Part shown: positions 26,668 through 35,084 of the stretch, piece by piece | Numbering within the stretch: position 1 is the first letter of the stretch | Layout of the letters: the number at the start of each line of letters is the position of its first letter | NCBI RefSeq assembly: GCF_024662215.1 | Contig: NZ_CP096115.1 | Coordinates: 2,108,001-2,172,000, forward strand | Source of the DNA: Methanoplanus endosymbiosus | GTDB lineage: Archaea > Halobacteriota > Methanomicrobia > Methanomicrobiales > Methanomicrobiaceae | Direction: 5' to 3' | Length of the DNA stretch: 64,000 bases | Position numbers and translations under genes: made by a program | Notes under the pieces: model-generated | The model's input: the letters and a program-made list of their open reading frames with translations, nothing else | Databases searched by the model: none | What the model was told of the DNA's origin: nothing

Positions 26668-27479
26668 CCGGGACAGAGATATTCAGGAGAAGAGTCGGAA
26701 TCGCCTTTGTGGTTCTGATTCTCTTTGCCGGATCTATGTTTGCCCTTCAGGTCGGCGGTGAGGAGTGGGTAAAGGGTATAAGCCCTGATAAGATAACCCC
26801 TCTTTCTGATGCCGGGATGAAGGAGACCTTTTACCGGAGCGATTTTAATTACGGGCCGCAGGAGTGGAGGCCGTATAAGACTCCGCTGAATATCTCAAAT
26901 ACCCCTTATGGGGAGAATGAATGGTACCTGATGTTTGTAAAGGCCAATGCAACACCATACGGCGGCAACCCATCCTTTCACAGGAGGGGGAATGTGCTTG
27001 TGAATTATTCATTTGAAAACCTTGCCGGAACGGCGGCTTTTCATGTTATCGGTTTTGATGTAACTGCGAAATGCAGGACAAATCAGCAGGACGGCTATGG
27101 CTCCTCTTCGTATTATGTTACCGGAAGTTCTGCTGCCGGCACTTCTCTTCCGGAATCTTCCCCGATGAGTTCATGGAATAATGTGGCTGTTCTTCCTCCG
27201 GGTGAGTATGATACTGATGAGGGTGTGGAGGAGTATTACTATTTCATATATTTTGATCCTCTTTCAGGTGGTGCCGGTTCTCTTCACATTACCGATGAGA
27301 ATACTCAGGAGAGGATAAAGGGTGGAGTTATTGAGACTACAGAGCAGTCCGGAAGTTTTTATGTTACCCATACGGGAGGCAGTCTTGTTGAGGATCTGCT
27401 TATTGTCGTCTGTGTCAGTGAGGTGCAGCCTGATGATTTCAGGCTTGATATTGAGACCTCTTTTGTGAGGAGGGAATGA
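26664..27479 (+). CDS. DUF3344-type membrane-anchored surface protein with permuted halves
   Basis: This 271-residue protein has an N-terminal membrane anchor (VGIAFVVLILFAGSMFALQ) and an extracellular domain. It contains the same two half-motifs as the neighbouring DUF3344 proteins but in the opposite order. The FNYGPQEW...YLMFVKANA...NYSFENLAGTAAFHVIGF half comes first, and the GAGSLHIT...SGSFYVTHTGG...PDDFRLDI half comes last. Both ends overlap neighbours by four bases, so it is tightly coupled to the TiaS-like gene and the ECF S-component gene. A ligand-binding or capture role at the cell surface is inference. Confidence 0.75.
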   Translation: MTGTEIFRRRVGIAFVVLILFAGSMFALQVGGEEWVKGISPDKITPLSDAGMKETFYRSDFNYGPQEWRPYKTPLNISNTPYGENEWYLMFVKANATPYGGNPSFHRRGNVLVNYSFENLAGTAAFHVIGFDVTAKCRTNQQDGYGSSSYYVTGSSAAGTSLPESSPMSSWNNVAVLPPGEYDTDEGVEEYYYFIYFDPLSGGAGSLHITDENTQERIKGGVIETTEQSGSFYVTHTGGSLVEDLLIVVCVSEVQPDDFRLDIETSFVRRE

Positions 27480-28042
27480 ATTTGCGTATTGAGAAGTACT
27501 TTTCACTGAACGAAATATTGCTGCTGACTCTTTGTGGTGCCCTGATATTTGTCTTAAAAGTTATTTTTAAGCTGCCGATTCACCTGCCCGGTCATTCCGG
27601 TGCATTCTGGGTAATTCCTCTGATAATCGGAGTATCATTTGTTAAAAAACCCGGTTCAGGACTCTACATAGGACTTGTATCCGGCCTTCTGGCTTCTTTT
27701 TTTGGAATAGGGGCACTTCATGTTTTTGATTTAGTAAAATACCTCTCCATAGGTGCAGCAACTGATCTGTTCGCGGTTTTATTTGCTTACAGATTTGATA
27801 ATGTGGCGGTCGCAGTGATTACGGGTATTTTTGCAAATGTAATTAAAATGCTTGTAAATTATTCCATTCAGCTGGTTCTTGGTGTACAGCCTTTCTTCAT
27901 TATACTTGGAATTGGTGTCAGTTCTGTGACGCACATAGTATTTGGTGCTATTGGCGGGTTAATATCTGCATTTATTATTCAGAGGCTCATTAGGGCAGGT
28001 CTTGTAGGTGAAAATAATGAATCATCCTCTGATTTCAGTTGA
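27476..28042 (+). CDS. ECF transporter S component (substrate-binding membrane subunit)
   Basis: This 188-residue protein has about five to six hydrophobic helices (LNEILLLTLCGALIFVLKVI, FWVIPLIIGVSF, YIGLVSGLLASFFGIGAL, AVAVITGIFANVIKML, FIILGIGVSSVTHIVFGAIG). The size and layout fit S components of energy-coupling-factor importers. It lies directly before fused ABC ATPases and an EcfT protein. The substrate is not evident: I see no clear ThiT, BioY or RibU signature. The start ATG 27476 overlaps the upstream stop; the downstream ATPase gene begins inside its 3' end. Confidence 0.8.
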   Translation: MNLRIEKYFSLNEILLLTLCGALIFVLKVIFKLPIHLPGHSGAFWVIPLIIGVSFVKKPGSGLYIGLVSGLLASFFGIGALHVFDLVKYLSIGAATDLFAVLFAYRFDNVAVAVITGIFANVIKMLVNYSIQLVLGVQPFFIILGIGVSSVTHIVFGAIGGLISAFIIQRLIRAGLVGENNESSSDFS

Positions 28043-29606
28043 GGATTTTTCATTCTCCTATAACTCCGGGTCAGTTTCCCAGAGAAAAAAAGCTCTTTGT
28101 AGTGTCAATCTTGAAATATGCAGTGGTGAAAAGGTTATCATAGCCGGATCCAGTGGTTCGGGTAAATCAACCCTAATTCAGGCATTAACCGGGATTATCC
28201 CGTGGTCGGTTAAAGGATTGATTCGTGGCAGTGTTCATGTCAGAGGGATGGATACAAAAGATTACAGCATCTCTGATATCTCATCGGTAGTCGGCTATGT
28301 ATTTCAGAATCCTGATCATCAGATTATAACAAACGATGTTGATTCAGAGATTGCTTTTGGTCCTGAACAGAAAGGTATGGATACGGCAGATATAGAATCT
28401 GAAATTGATCTGGTAACAGAGGCTCTCGGAATAAGCAACCTGAGGGGACGTGAGATTCCTGAACTTTCCTGGGGCGAAAAACAGAAAGTTGCCATAGCCT
28501 CTGTCCTTGCCCTGAAACCTGATCTTCTTCTTCTTGATGAACCACTGTCGGGACTTGACAGTAATTCAGCAGTACGCCTTCTTAAATATCTGAGTATGGT
28601 AAATGAAAAATATGGCACAGCAATAGTGGTGGTTGAGCACAGAATTGATCATCTTGACTCTTTTGCAGACAGAGCGGTTCTTCTGGAAGACGGAAAAATT
28701 GTCTCCGACATATCTGCCGGGGAATATTTTTCCGCAGAATATTCTGATAAGTACAGACCGTCCCGGAAGAGTGCTTCAGAAGAGATCATTTGCCATACAG
28801 ATATTCCGGATAATCTTTTTTACCCGGAATTATTGGGTGGTAAAAATAATCCGGGTTTAAATATCCGTAATATTAATCGTCCGATCCCGTCATTGAAGGT
28901 CAGGAATCTGTTTTATGCATATCCCGGACAGATAAAATATGTCCTTAAAGGCCTGAATGCCGATTTCTTTCCCGGAGAAGCTACTGTGATCTTTGGATCA
29001 AATGGTTCGGGTAAGAGTACTTTTGGCAGGCATCTCAACGGACTTTTAAGACCGGTGTCCGGATCAGTTATTCTGAATGGCGAAGATCTGTCAGGTTATA
29101 CTGTTGCTGAGGCGTCACGGCAGGTATCATTACTCTCTCAGCATGCGGATTATCAGCTGTTTGGAGAGACCATATGTGAGGAGGTTACATTTGGTCCCAG
29201 GAATATATACCCTGATTATGCCTGTATTGACAGAAATACAGAGGATGTTATGGAGATGCTTGATATTCTCCGTCTTGGAATGGATGCCCGTCCTTTAAAA
29301 CTGTCAGTCGGGGAGAAGCAGCGTGTTGCCATAACGGGCTGCCTCGCGACGGATACTCCGGTTGTAGTTATGGACGAACCAACCCTTGGACTTGATTTCA
29401 GTCTTAAGGAGAGGCTTGGACTGTTAATTATGTCCTTAAAAAGGCGGGGTAAAACAGTGATAGTCTTCACACATGACCGCGAATTTGGTTATTCTTTTGC
29501 GGATAAAGTCTGCATTTTCAGAGACGGGGTTTTGCACAATGTTACGGGGAACACTGATAATTCCCCGTATGGTGCTGGCTATAAAGATATGGGGGACTTT
29601 CAGTGA
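28017..29606 (+). CDS. ecfA: ECF transporter duplicated ATPase (A-A' fusion)
   Basis: This protein of about 529 residues contains two ABC ATPase domains. The first has Walker A GSSGSGKST (about 44-52), signature LSWGEKQKVAIA and LLLDEPLSGLD. The second has GSNGSGKSTFGRHL, LSVGEKQRVAITG and VVMDEPTLGLD. This is the fused EcfA-EcfA' arrangement. I prefer ATG 28017 with GGTGA at 28007-28011 over GTG 28008; either way it overlaps the S-component gene. It powers import by the S and T membrane subunits. Confidence 0.92.
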   Translation: MNHPLISVEDFSFSYNSGSVSQRKKALCSVNLEICSGEKVIIAGSSGSGKSTLIQALTGIIPWSVKGLIRGSVHVRGMDTKDYSISDISSVVGYVFQNPDHQIITNDVDSEIAFGPEQKGMDTADIESEIDLVTEALGISNLRGREIPELSWGEKQKVAIASVLALKPDLLLLDEPLSGLDSNSAVRLLKYLSMVNEKYGTAIVVVEHRIDHLDSFADRAVLLEDGKIVSDISAGEYFSAEYSDKYRPSRKSASEEIICHTDIPDNLFYPELLGGKNNPGLNIRNINRPIPSLKVRNLFYAYPGQIKYVLKGLNADFFPGEATVIFGSNGSGKSTFGRHLNGLLRPVSGSVILNGEDLSGYTVAEASRQVSLLSQHADYQLFGETICEEVTFGPRNIYPDYACIDRNTEDVMEMLDILRLGMDARPLKLSVGEKQRVAITGCLATDTPVVVMDEPTLGLDFSLKERLGLLIMSLKRRGKTVIVFTHDREFGYSFADKVCIFRDGVLHNVTGNTDNSPYGAGYKDMGDFQ

Positions 29607-30403
29607 AAAAAAAGGCGGGTGTAGCATATATTCCCGGTGACTCTGTTATCCACAGGCTTGATCCAAGGACTAAATTACTTATTATGATCTCTGTAAGTCT
29701 GACAGCTTTTCTTGTATCAGGTGTTTTTCTCATGTTGCCTGTATTTTTAACTGTACTTCTGCTGGTTTTTCTATCCGGAAATCCGGCCGGATGGGTCAGT
29801 TCAATGAAACTTATTCTCCCCCTGCTGATTTTTATAGTATTTATTGAACTGTTATTCTGTCCTGAAGATCCCGGCAGAATAATATATTCTGTGAATTTAG
29901 GACCTTTGAATGCTGTATTGAGTGAAGGCAGTATCAGTTATTCTCTGCTGCTTGGTTTAAGGGTTCTTTCAGTGACCGGAATTTCATTTTTATTTGTTCT
30001 GACTACAAAGTACAGTGATTTTGTTAAAAGTCTTCAGCTAATGAAATTTCCACCAATAATTTCATTTTCCCTTGGTTATGCCCTGAGGGCAACAACCACA
30101 CTGTCTGCTGATACCCGTGCGATAATGGATGCCCAGAGGTCAAGAGGCCTTGAATTTGACAGAAATTCATTGTTTAAAAACCGGAATAAATTACTTTCAC
30201 TATTTATTCCCATGACTGTGACAGTTTTAAACCGGTCCTCACAGGTGTCTGATGCCATGCAATGCAGGGGATATGGAGGCGGCAGTTCTGTCAGTATATA
30301 TAATCCTCCGTCTTTTGGCAGAAATGACTTTATTATCGCTGTAATTGTTGTATTTACAGAAATAATTCTGATAAATCTTTCATATTATGAGGTTCTACGA
30401 TGA
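29603..30403 (+). CDS. ecfT: ECF transporter transmembrane coupling subunit EcfT
   Basis: This 266-residue membrane protein has the conserved coupling-helix motifs AQRSRG (near 178) and QCRGYGG (near 220), which touch the ATPases in EcfT family proteins. Several hydrophobic segments precede them. The start is a GTG that overlaps the ATPase stop as GTGA; the stop overlaps the next start as ATGA. It completes an S-AA'-T importer. Confidence 0.92.
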   Translation: MKKKAGVAYIPGDSVIHRLDPRTKLLIMISVSLTAFLVSGVFLMLPVFLTVLLLVFLSGNPAGWVSSMKLILPLLIFIVFIELLFCPEDPGRIIYSVNLGPLNAVLSEGSISYSLLLGLRVLSVTGISFLFVLTTKYSDFVKSLQLMKFPPIISFSLGYALRATTTLSADTRAIMDAQRSRGLEFDRNSLFKNRNKLLSLFIPMTVTVLNRSSQVSDAMQCRGYGGGSSVSIYNPPSFGRNDFIIAVIVVFTEIILINLSYYEVLR

Positions 30404-33018
30404 CTGTTAATTTACTAAGTTATCCGGATAAAAAATTCCTGAAAAAAGCATTTTTAATTCTGTTTACGATCTCTCTGCTTGTTTCATGCACTTCTGCCGC
30501 AGATCTGCCCTCTAATCCTATTGCCGGTGCAATGCACGTAAATATCAATACCGCAAATTCGGGTGGATATTACATCAAATTCGACGGAGGCGGTTTAAAC
30601 GCATTACATATGACCACAAGTACCTCTGATTACTATGGTCAGCTTACAACCACTTCAATGCAGAGCGGAACGTTTTTCATCTCAGATACCGGCGGCAGGG
30701 GTTTTTTCAATAACATGCTGCTCATGATTGCCCTTAGAAAACCATCTGATGATGAAGAACAGATTCCTGATGACTTCAGAATTAAAATCCGTTCGAGCGG
30801 CTATAAATGGCCCTCCACAGGCGTACTGAATATGCCTCCTTCACCCGGTAACACTGAATATGTCTCCGGAGCAGTGGATCAGGCATTTACTTTGAGTTCC
30901 TTCGGCTACGGTCCTCAGAAGTGGAAACCTGCCGGGAATAACGATCCTCTGAACTATCCGATATATGGCGATCAGGATATGTCGGATTATGAGGAGTTTT
31001 ACATCTTCTTTGTGGATCTGAAAGTCGGAGCACTGGGTGAGAATTCCGGTTTTTCAGGACTGACGGACAACGGCATGGTAAAGGTCGAATACACCATTGA
31101 AAATCTGGATTCCGGCCTTGTCGCATTTAACACATATGGGTGGTGCGATGAGAACCAGGCAAATCAGGGTGCGGGAGTATCATGGACTAACAGAGTTTCA
31201 GGTGAGGGCACCAGCGGATATGTAGTAAACATTGTCGGTTCAGGCGGTGGTGAGGGAGGTTCTTCCTCCGGAAAACTTGATTACGGCTCTGACCGTTCAA
31301 GTTCATCAGAGAGCTGGAAGCCCAAAGTCGGAAACCTTAATATCTCCTCCATTCCTGAAGGGGCTAAAGTTTACCTGGACGGGGTGTATTCCGGACAGGA
31401 AACGAATGCGTCATTTGTTGATCTTCCGGCAGGGGATTATGTCATAACCCTTGAACTTGACGAATATGAGACCGCAGGGCCTGAGACCGTGACTGTCAAA
31501 AGCGGATATATCATTGAAAAGGGATATAACATGACCCGTGGATCAGGCTCATGCTTTGTCTCATCAATTCCTGACGGGGCTGACATCTTCATAGACGGTA
31601 CGGATACACTCTGGCATACCAATTCCCTGATTACAGATATAATCTCCGGAAACCATACCGTTACGGTTTACAGGGATGGTTATGAACCGCAGTCTTCCAA
31701 CGTCAGTATTAAAATGAATCAGAGATCAGAACTGAGCTTTACGTTTGGTGAGGAAGGTGCTGCACAGGAGACTTCCGGTGCATCCGGGGAAAGTCAGGGC
31801 ACCCCAGAATCAGATGCAGCACCTGCCATTTCCGTTCAGTCCGGTAAGCTTCCGGCTGAAAAAGAAGAGATAGGCAGAGAAGAGGAGGATTATGCAGATT
31901 CTCTCTCACAGGATGATGGCGGCATATTAAGCTTCATTACCGCACTCTTCGGAGGGTTCTTCTCTGCACAGCCTGATACAGCAGCTGACCAGTCTGAACC
32001 GGCAGGGCTTAAAAGTGACTCCTCAAAGGCCGATGCAGTGCATGAGGTGCCTGAAACAGCAGGGATAACAGAAATAACAGATCCGGTCACTCCTTCAGGT
32101 GAACTTCCTGGTGAGAATATATCTTCCGAAGCAACAGGAGGCCTTTATGTGACATCTTATCCGGATAATCTTGATATTATACTAAATGGTGTAAAGACAG
32201 ATTTCTCAACCCCACATTATTTTTACGGTCTGAAAGAGGGCTCGCATAAGGTGAAGGTGACTGCTTCAGATGCAGCCAAATCAGCACAGAAGACTGTATT
32301 TGTCATTGCAGGTGAGGATAGTTACGTAAAGCTTGAGCCTGAGGTTTTCACACAGAAAGTTCCGGTTACAGTTCAGTCAAAATACTTTAAAGACTCTGTC
32401 TTCCTGATTGAAGGCGAATATCCGGAGTACCCCTTCCCTTCAAAAGTAAACCTGGAGAAGAGCGGGACATTTATTACTGTGGAAAAGGACGGAGTATTTT
32501 ATACATTTAATACCGGTTATCGGGAGGAGAATTCAGCAATAAATATCGGAAATTCCGGCCTAAAGGATACTGCCGGCAGTATCACTGTGACAACAGAGCC
32601 TGATGGTGCTTCTGTTACAATAGACAGCCATAACACAGGCTTAAAAACTCCATGCACAATTGGTGGGATTACAGAAGGGCATCACACTCTTGTGGTGTCA
32701 AAAGCCGGCTATTATCCGGAAGGGGAGAATTTACGGTTCGTAAACACCGGAGATTTGAGGGATTCAGAGTATGATTTCATGCTTGATGAGTACTCATACG
32801 GCAGCCTGTTTATTGACAGCAGTCCTCCCGACAGTATGATCTATCTGAAAGGGAGTTATACCGGTGTTAAAACCCCGCATAAATTTGAATATATACCGAT
32901 TGGCAGTTATGACGTTGGGATCGTGTATAACCGCACAGTCTTTAAGGAAAGTATTGTAACTGTTGAGCCGTATGAGAAATCCGGAATAACTGTTTATAAT
33001 ACAACTCTCGATCTATAA
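30400..33018 (+). CDS. Secreted DUF3344 protein with five PEGA repeats
   Basis: The 872 residues begin with a signal peptide (FLKKAFLILFTISLLVS, CTSAA), followed by a DUF3344 region (about 40-270; GGLNALHMTTS, FISDTGG, YGPQKWKP). A Ser/Gly linker leads to two PEGA domains (about 305-440; SSIPEGAKVYLDG, SSIPDGADIFIDG), an acidic low-complexity linker (about 455-590), and three more PEGA-like domains (SYPDNLDIILNG, TEPDGASVTIDS, SSPPDSMIYLKG). PEGA domains mediate surface or scaffold contacts. A C-terminal membrane anchor is not visible, so retention may be through the N-terminus or by binding. It is the last gene of the operon, overlapping ecfT by four bases. Confidence 0.85.
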   Translation: MTVNLLSYPDKKFLKKAFLILFTISLLVSCTSAADLPSNPIAGAMHVNINTANSGGYYIKFDGGGLNALHMTTSTSDYYGQLTTTSMQSGTFFISDTGGRGFFNNMLLMIALRKPSDDEEQIPDDFRIKIRSSGYKWPSTGVLNMPPSPGNTEYVSGAVDQAFTLSSFGYGPQKWKPAGNNDPLNYPIYGDQDMSDYEEFYIFFVDLKVGALGENSGFSGLTDNGMVKVEYTIENLDSGLVAFNTYGWCDENQANQGAGVSWTNRVSGEGTSGYVVNIVGSGGGEGGSSSGKLDYGSDRSSSSESWKPKVGNLNISSIPEGAKVYLDGVYSGQETNASFVDLPAGDYVITLELDEYETAGPETVTVKSGYIIEKGYNMTRGSGSCFVSSIPDGADIFIDGTDTLWHTNSLITDIISGNHTVTVYRDGYEPQSSNVSIKMNQRSELSFTFGEEGAAQETSGASGESQGTPESDAAPAISVQSGKLPAEKEEIGREEEDYADSLSQDDGGILSFITALFGGFFSAQPDTAADQSEPAGLKSDSSKADAVHEVPETAGITEITDPVTPSGELPGENISSEATGGLYVTSYPDNLDIILNGVKTDFSTPHYFYGLKEGSHKVKVTASDAAKSAQKTVFVIAGEDSYVKLEPEVFTQKVPVTVQSKYFKDSVFLIEGEYPEYPFPSKVNLEKSGTFITVEKDGVFYTFNTGYREENSAINIGNSGLKDTAGSITVTTEPDGASVTIDSHNTGLKTPCTIGGITEGHHTLVVSKAGYYPEGENLRFVNTGDLRDSEYDFMLDEYSYGSLFIDSSPPDSMIYLKGSYTGVKTPHKFEYIPIGSYDVGIVYNRTVFKESIVTVEPYEKSGITVYNTTLDL

Positions 33019-33207
33019 TCTTTTTTTAAGGGTAATATACGGGTTTTTCCTGTTATTTTATTATCTGAGAATTGTGCTGCCATTAATGTGCAGTCTGGCT
33101 GGTAGTTTTTTTATGTATGTTCTGCTTTAATTATTAATTATTTGTAGTAAAAATTTATGATTTATTGTGAACTTTTCTCTATTTCTTATCGATGATAATC
33201 AGGTTTC

Positions 33208-33243
33208 ATTAATATTTCAAATTTTTTCAAAACAAATATTAAT
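33208..33243. promoter_or_regulatory. Inverted repeat upstream of tupA, putative operator
   Basis: ATTAATATTT (33208-33217) and AAATATTAAT (33234-33243) are perfect reverse complements separated by 16 bases, ending about 21 bases before the tupA start. The second arm overlaps the expected TATA position, so a bound regulator would block transcription. The stem is all A/T, so chance is possible, though a perfect 10-base match close to the start is notable. No ModE-type regulator gene is visible in the window. Confidence 0.45.
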
Positions 33244-33267
33244 TACTTACAGACAAATATTCAGGTG

Positions 33268-34299
33268 ATGGAGATTAAGAATTTTAAGGTTCTGGCAATT
33301 CTTCTTCTGTCTGCATTTGCATCTGTGATGCTTACAGCAGGATGTACAGGAACTGATGGTTCAGCACAGACTGCAACTCCCACTGCAACCGCAGAGCAGA
33401 CTGTGACAGCAACTCCGGCTCCGGCCGAAACTGCCCAGAAAGAGTACGCAGACAACGAACTGCTTATTGCAACCACAACAAGTCTTTATGCAACAGGTCT
33501 TCTTGATCAGCTCGCAGGAGAGTTCATGAACGATACCGGCGTTGACATTAAGATTACAGCAGTAGGCACCGGAACAGCCCTTGAATACGGGGCAAACGGT
33601 GATGTTGATCTCATCATGGTTCACGACCGTGCAAGGGAAAATGCATTTATTGAAGACGGCTCAGGCACTGACCGCAGGGTATTTGGCTACAATTATTTCG
33701 TAATCGTAGGCCCTGAGAGTGACCCTGCCGGAATTAAAGGCATGGCCCCGACAGAAGCACTTGAGACTATTCTTACAAAAGGCAGTGGAGGTGCTGAAGG
33801 TGTAAAGTTTGTCTCCCGTGGCGACAGTTCAGGAACACACGGCAAAGAGAAGGCACTCTGGTCTGTAGCAGGCTATGACTATGCCGAGTATGAACCTGTC
33901 TGGGTAAAAGAAGACTGGTATGTTGAGGCCGGCACAGGAATGGGCGGCACACTCACAATGGCAGACGAGATGGACGCTTACACTCTAACCGATATCGGGA
34001 CCTACCTTAAATATCAGGGAGACGGAACCATCAACCTTGCAGAACTTGTAAATGAAGGCGATGACCTGATTAACATCTACGGCGCTATACTTGTAAATCC
34101 GGATAAATATTCTGACACCAATGTTGAAGTCGGAAAGGACTGGGTTAACTACCTGATTACTGATGATGTTCAGGACGAAATTAAGGTATTTGGCGTAAAA
34201 GATTACGGTCAGCCTCTCTTCTTCCCTGCAATGGGCGCTTTGGATGTGCTCTCACCTTCAGGTGTAACACAGGACGAGATTTCCGCACCGCTTGCATGA
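33268..34299 (+). CDS. tupA: Tungstate ABC transporter substrate-binding protein TupA
   Basis: This protein of about 343 residues is a lipoprotein with signal and lipobox (ASVMLTAGCTG) followed by a Thr/Ala/Pro-rich linker. The TupA ligand motifs are intact: LLIATTTSLYATGLLDQL, VGTGTALEYGANGDVDLIMVH, FVSRGDSSGTHGKEKALW. TupA binds tungstate with very high affinity. ATG 33268 and GTG 33265 are both possible starts; no separate Shine-Dalgarno is present, so the transcript may be nearly leaderless. It is the first of three tup genes, followed by a terminator-like hairpin before tupB. Confidence 0.94.
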   Translation: MEIKNFKVLAILLLSAFASVMLTAGCTGTDGSAQTATPTATAEQTVTATPAPAETAQKEYADNELLIATTTSLYATGLLDQLAGEFMNDTGVDIKITAVGTGTALEYGANGDVDLIMVHDRARENAFIEDGSGTDRRVFGYNYFVIVGPESDPAGIKGMAPTEALETILTKGSGGAEGVKFVSRGDSSGTHGKEKALWSVAGYDYAEYEPVWVKEDWYVEAGTGMGGTLTMADEMDAYTLTDIGTYLKYQGDGTINLAELVNEGDDLINIYGAILVNPDKYSDTNVEVGKDWVNYLITDDVQDEIKVFGVKDYGQPLFFPAMGALDVLSPSGVTQDEISAPLA

Positions 34300-34307
34300 A
34301 CAATGAT

Positions 34308-34330
34308 TCCGGGATTCCCGGATTTTTTTT
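34308..34330 (+). terminator. Intrinsic-type terminator between tupA and tupB
   Basis: TCCGGG (34308-34313), loop ATT, CCCGGA (34317-34322), then T8 (34323-34330). It lies 9 bases after the tupA stop and 62 bases before tupB. Partial termination here would give more TupA than membrane and ATPase subunits, a common arrangement for binding-protein-dependent importers. Confidence 0.75.
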
Positions 34331-34392
34331 GTTTTTTATCAGGGACATATTAATATTCTTTAATGTTTTACTGAAATGAGAGGGTTGATATT

Positions 34393-35079
34393 ATGAATTA
34401 CATTGCTGAGGGTGTTTATCAGGCCTTTGTGATGATAATCACCCTGAATCCTGATGTTGTGGATATCACACTAAGAACTCTCACAATTACTCTCAGTGCA
34501 ACCCTTATTGCATCGGTAATCTGTATTCCTCTGGGAATTTATATTGCCTTTAATGAGTTTTATGGCCGGAAAACTCTGATCAGTGTTATCCAGACATTAT
34601 ATGCCCTGCCTACTGTGGTTGTTGGCCTTGTGATGTATATGATCCTCTCCAATAACGGGCCTCTGGGGTTTCTTGATCTTTTATTCACTTCTACAGGGGT
34701 TATGCTTGGACAGGTTGTACTGATCCTTCCGATAATTACCGGGCTTACAATATCTGCCCTCTCAAACCTTGATTCAACAATACGTGACACAATAGTCTCT
34801 CTTGGGGCAACAACAGGCCAGTTTTTCTCATCAATGATTCTTGAGGCGAGATTTGCAATAATGTCCGCCGTAATTATGGGTTTTTCACGTGCGATATCGG
34901 AAGTCGGTGCGGCAATAATGATTGGAGGCAATATAAAGGGCCACACAAGAATTCTTACAACCGCAATTACACTTGAGACCAATATAGGCAATTTTTCACT
35001 CTCGGTTGCACTTGGAATTATTCTCCTGCTTATTGCACTGACTGTCACCATGATTGTATCCAGATTTCAGCAGAGTTGA
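34393..35079 (+). CDS. tupB: Tungstate ABC transporter permease TupB
   Basis: This 228-residue integral membrane protein has the typical permease layout (VDITLRTLTITLSATLIASV, TLYALPTVVVGLVMYMIL) and a coupling loop with the EAA-type motif DTIVSLGATTGQFF. It is shorter than ModB proteins, as is usual for TupB. The preceding ATGAGAGGGTTGAT carries a possible ribosome binding site. The tupC gene starts directly at its end. Confidence 0.92.
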   Translation: MNYIAEGVYQAFVMIITLNPDVVDITLRTLTITLSATLIASVICIPLGIYIAFNEFYGRKTLISVIQTLYALPTVVVGLVMYMILSNNGPLGFLDLLFTSTGVMLGQVVLILPIITGLTISALSNLDSTIRDTIVSLGATTGQFFSSMILEARFAIMSAVIMGFSRAISEVGAAIMIGGNIKGHTRILTTAITLETNIGNFSLSVALGIILLLIALTVTMIVSRFQQS

Positions 35080-35084
35080 ACAAT

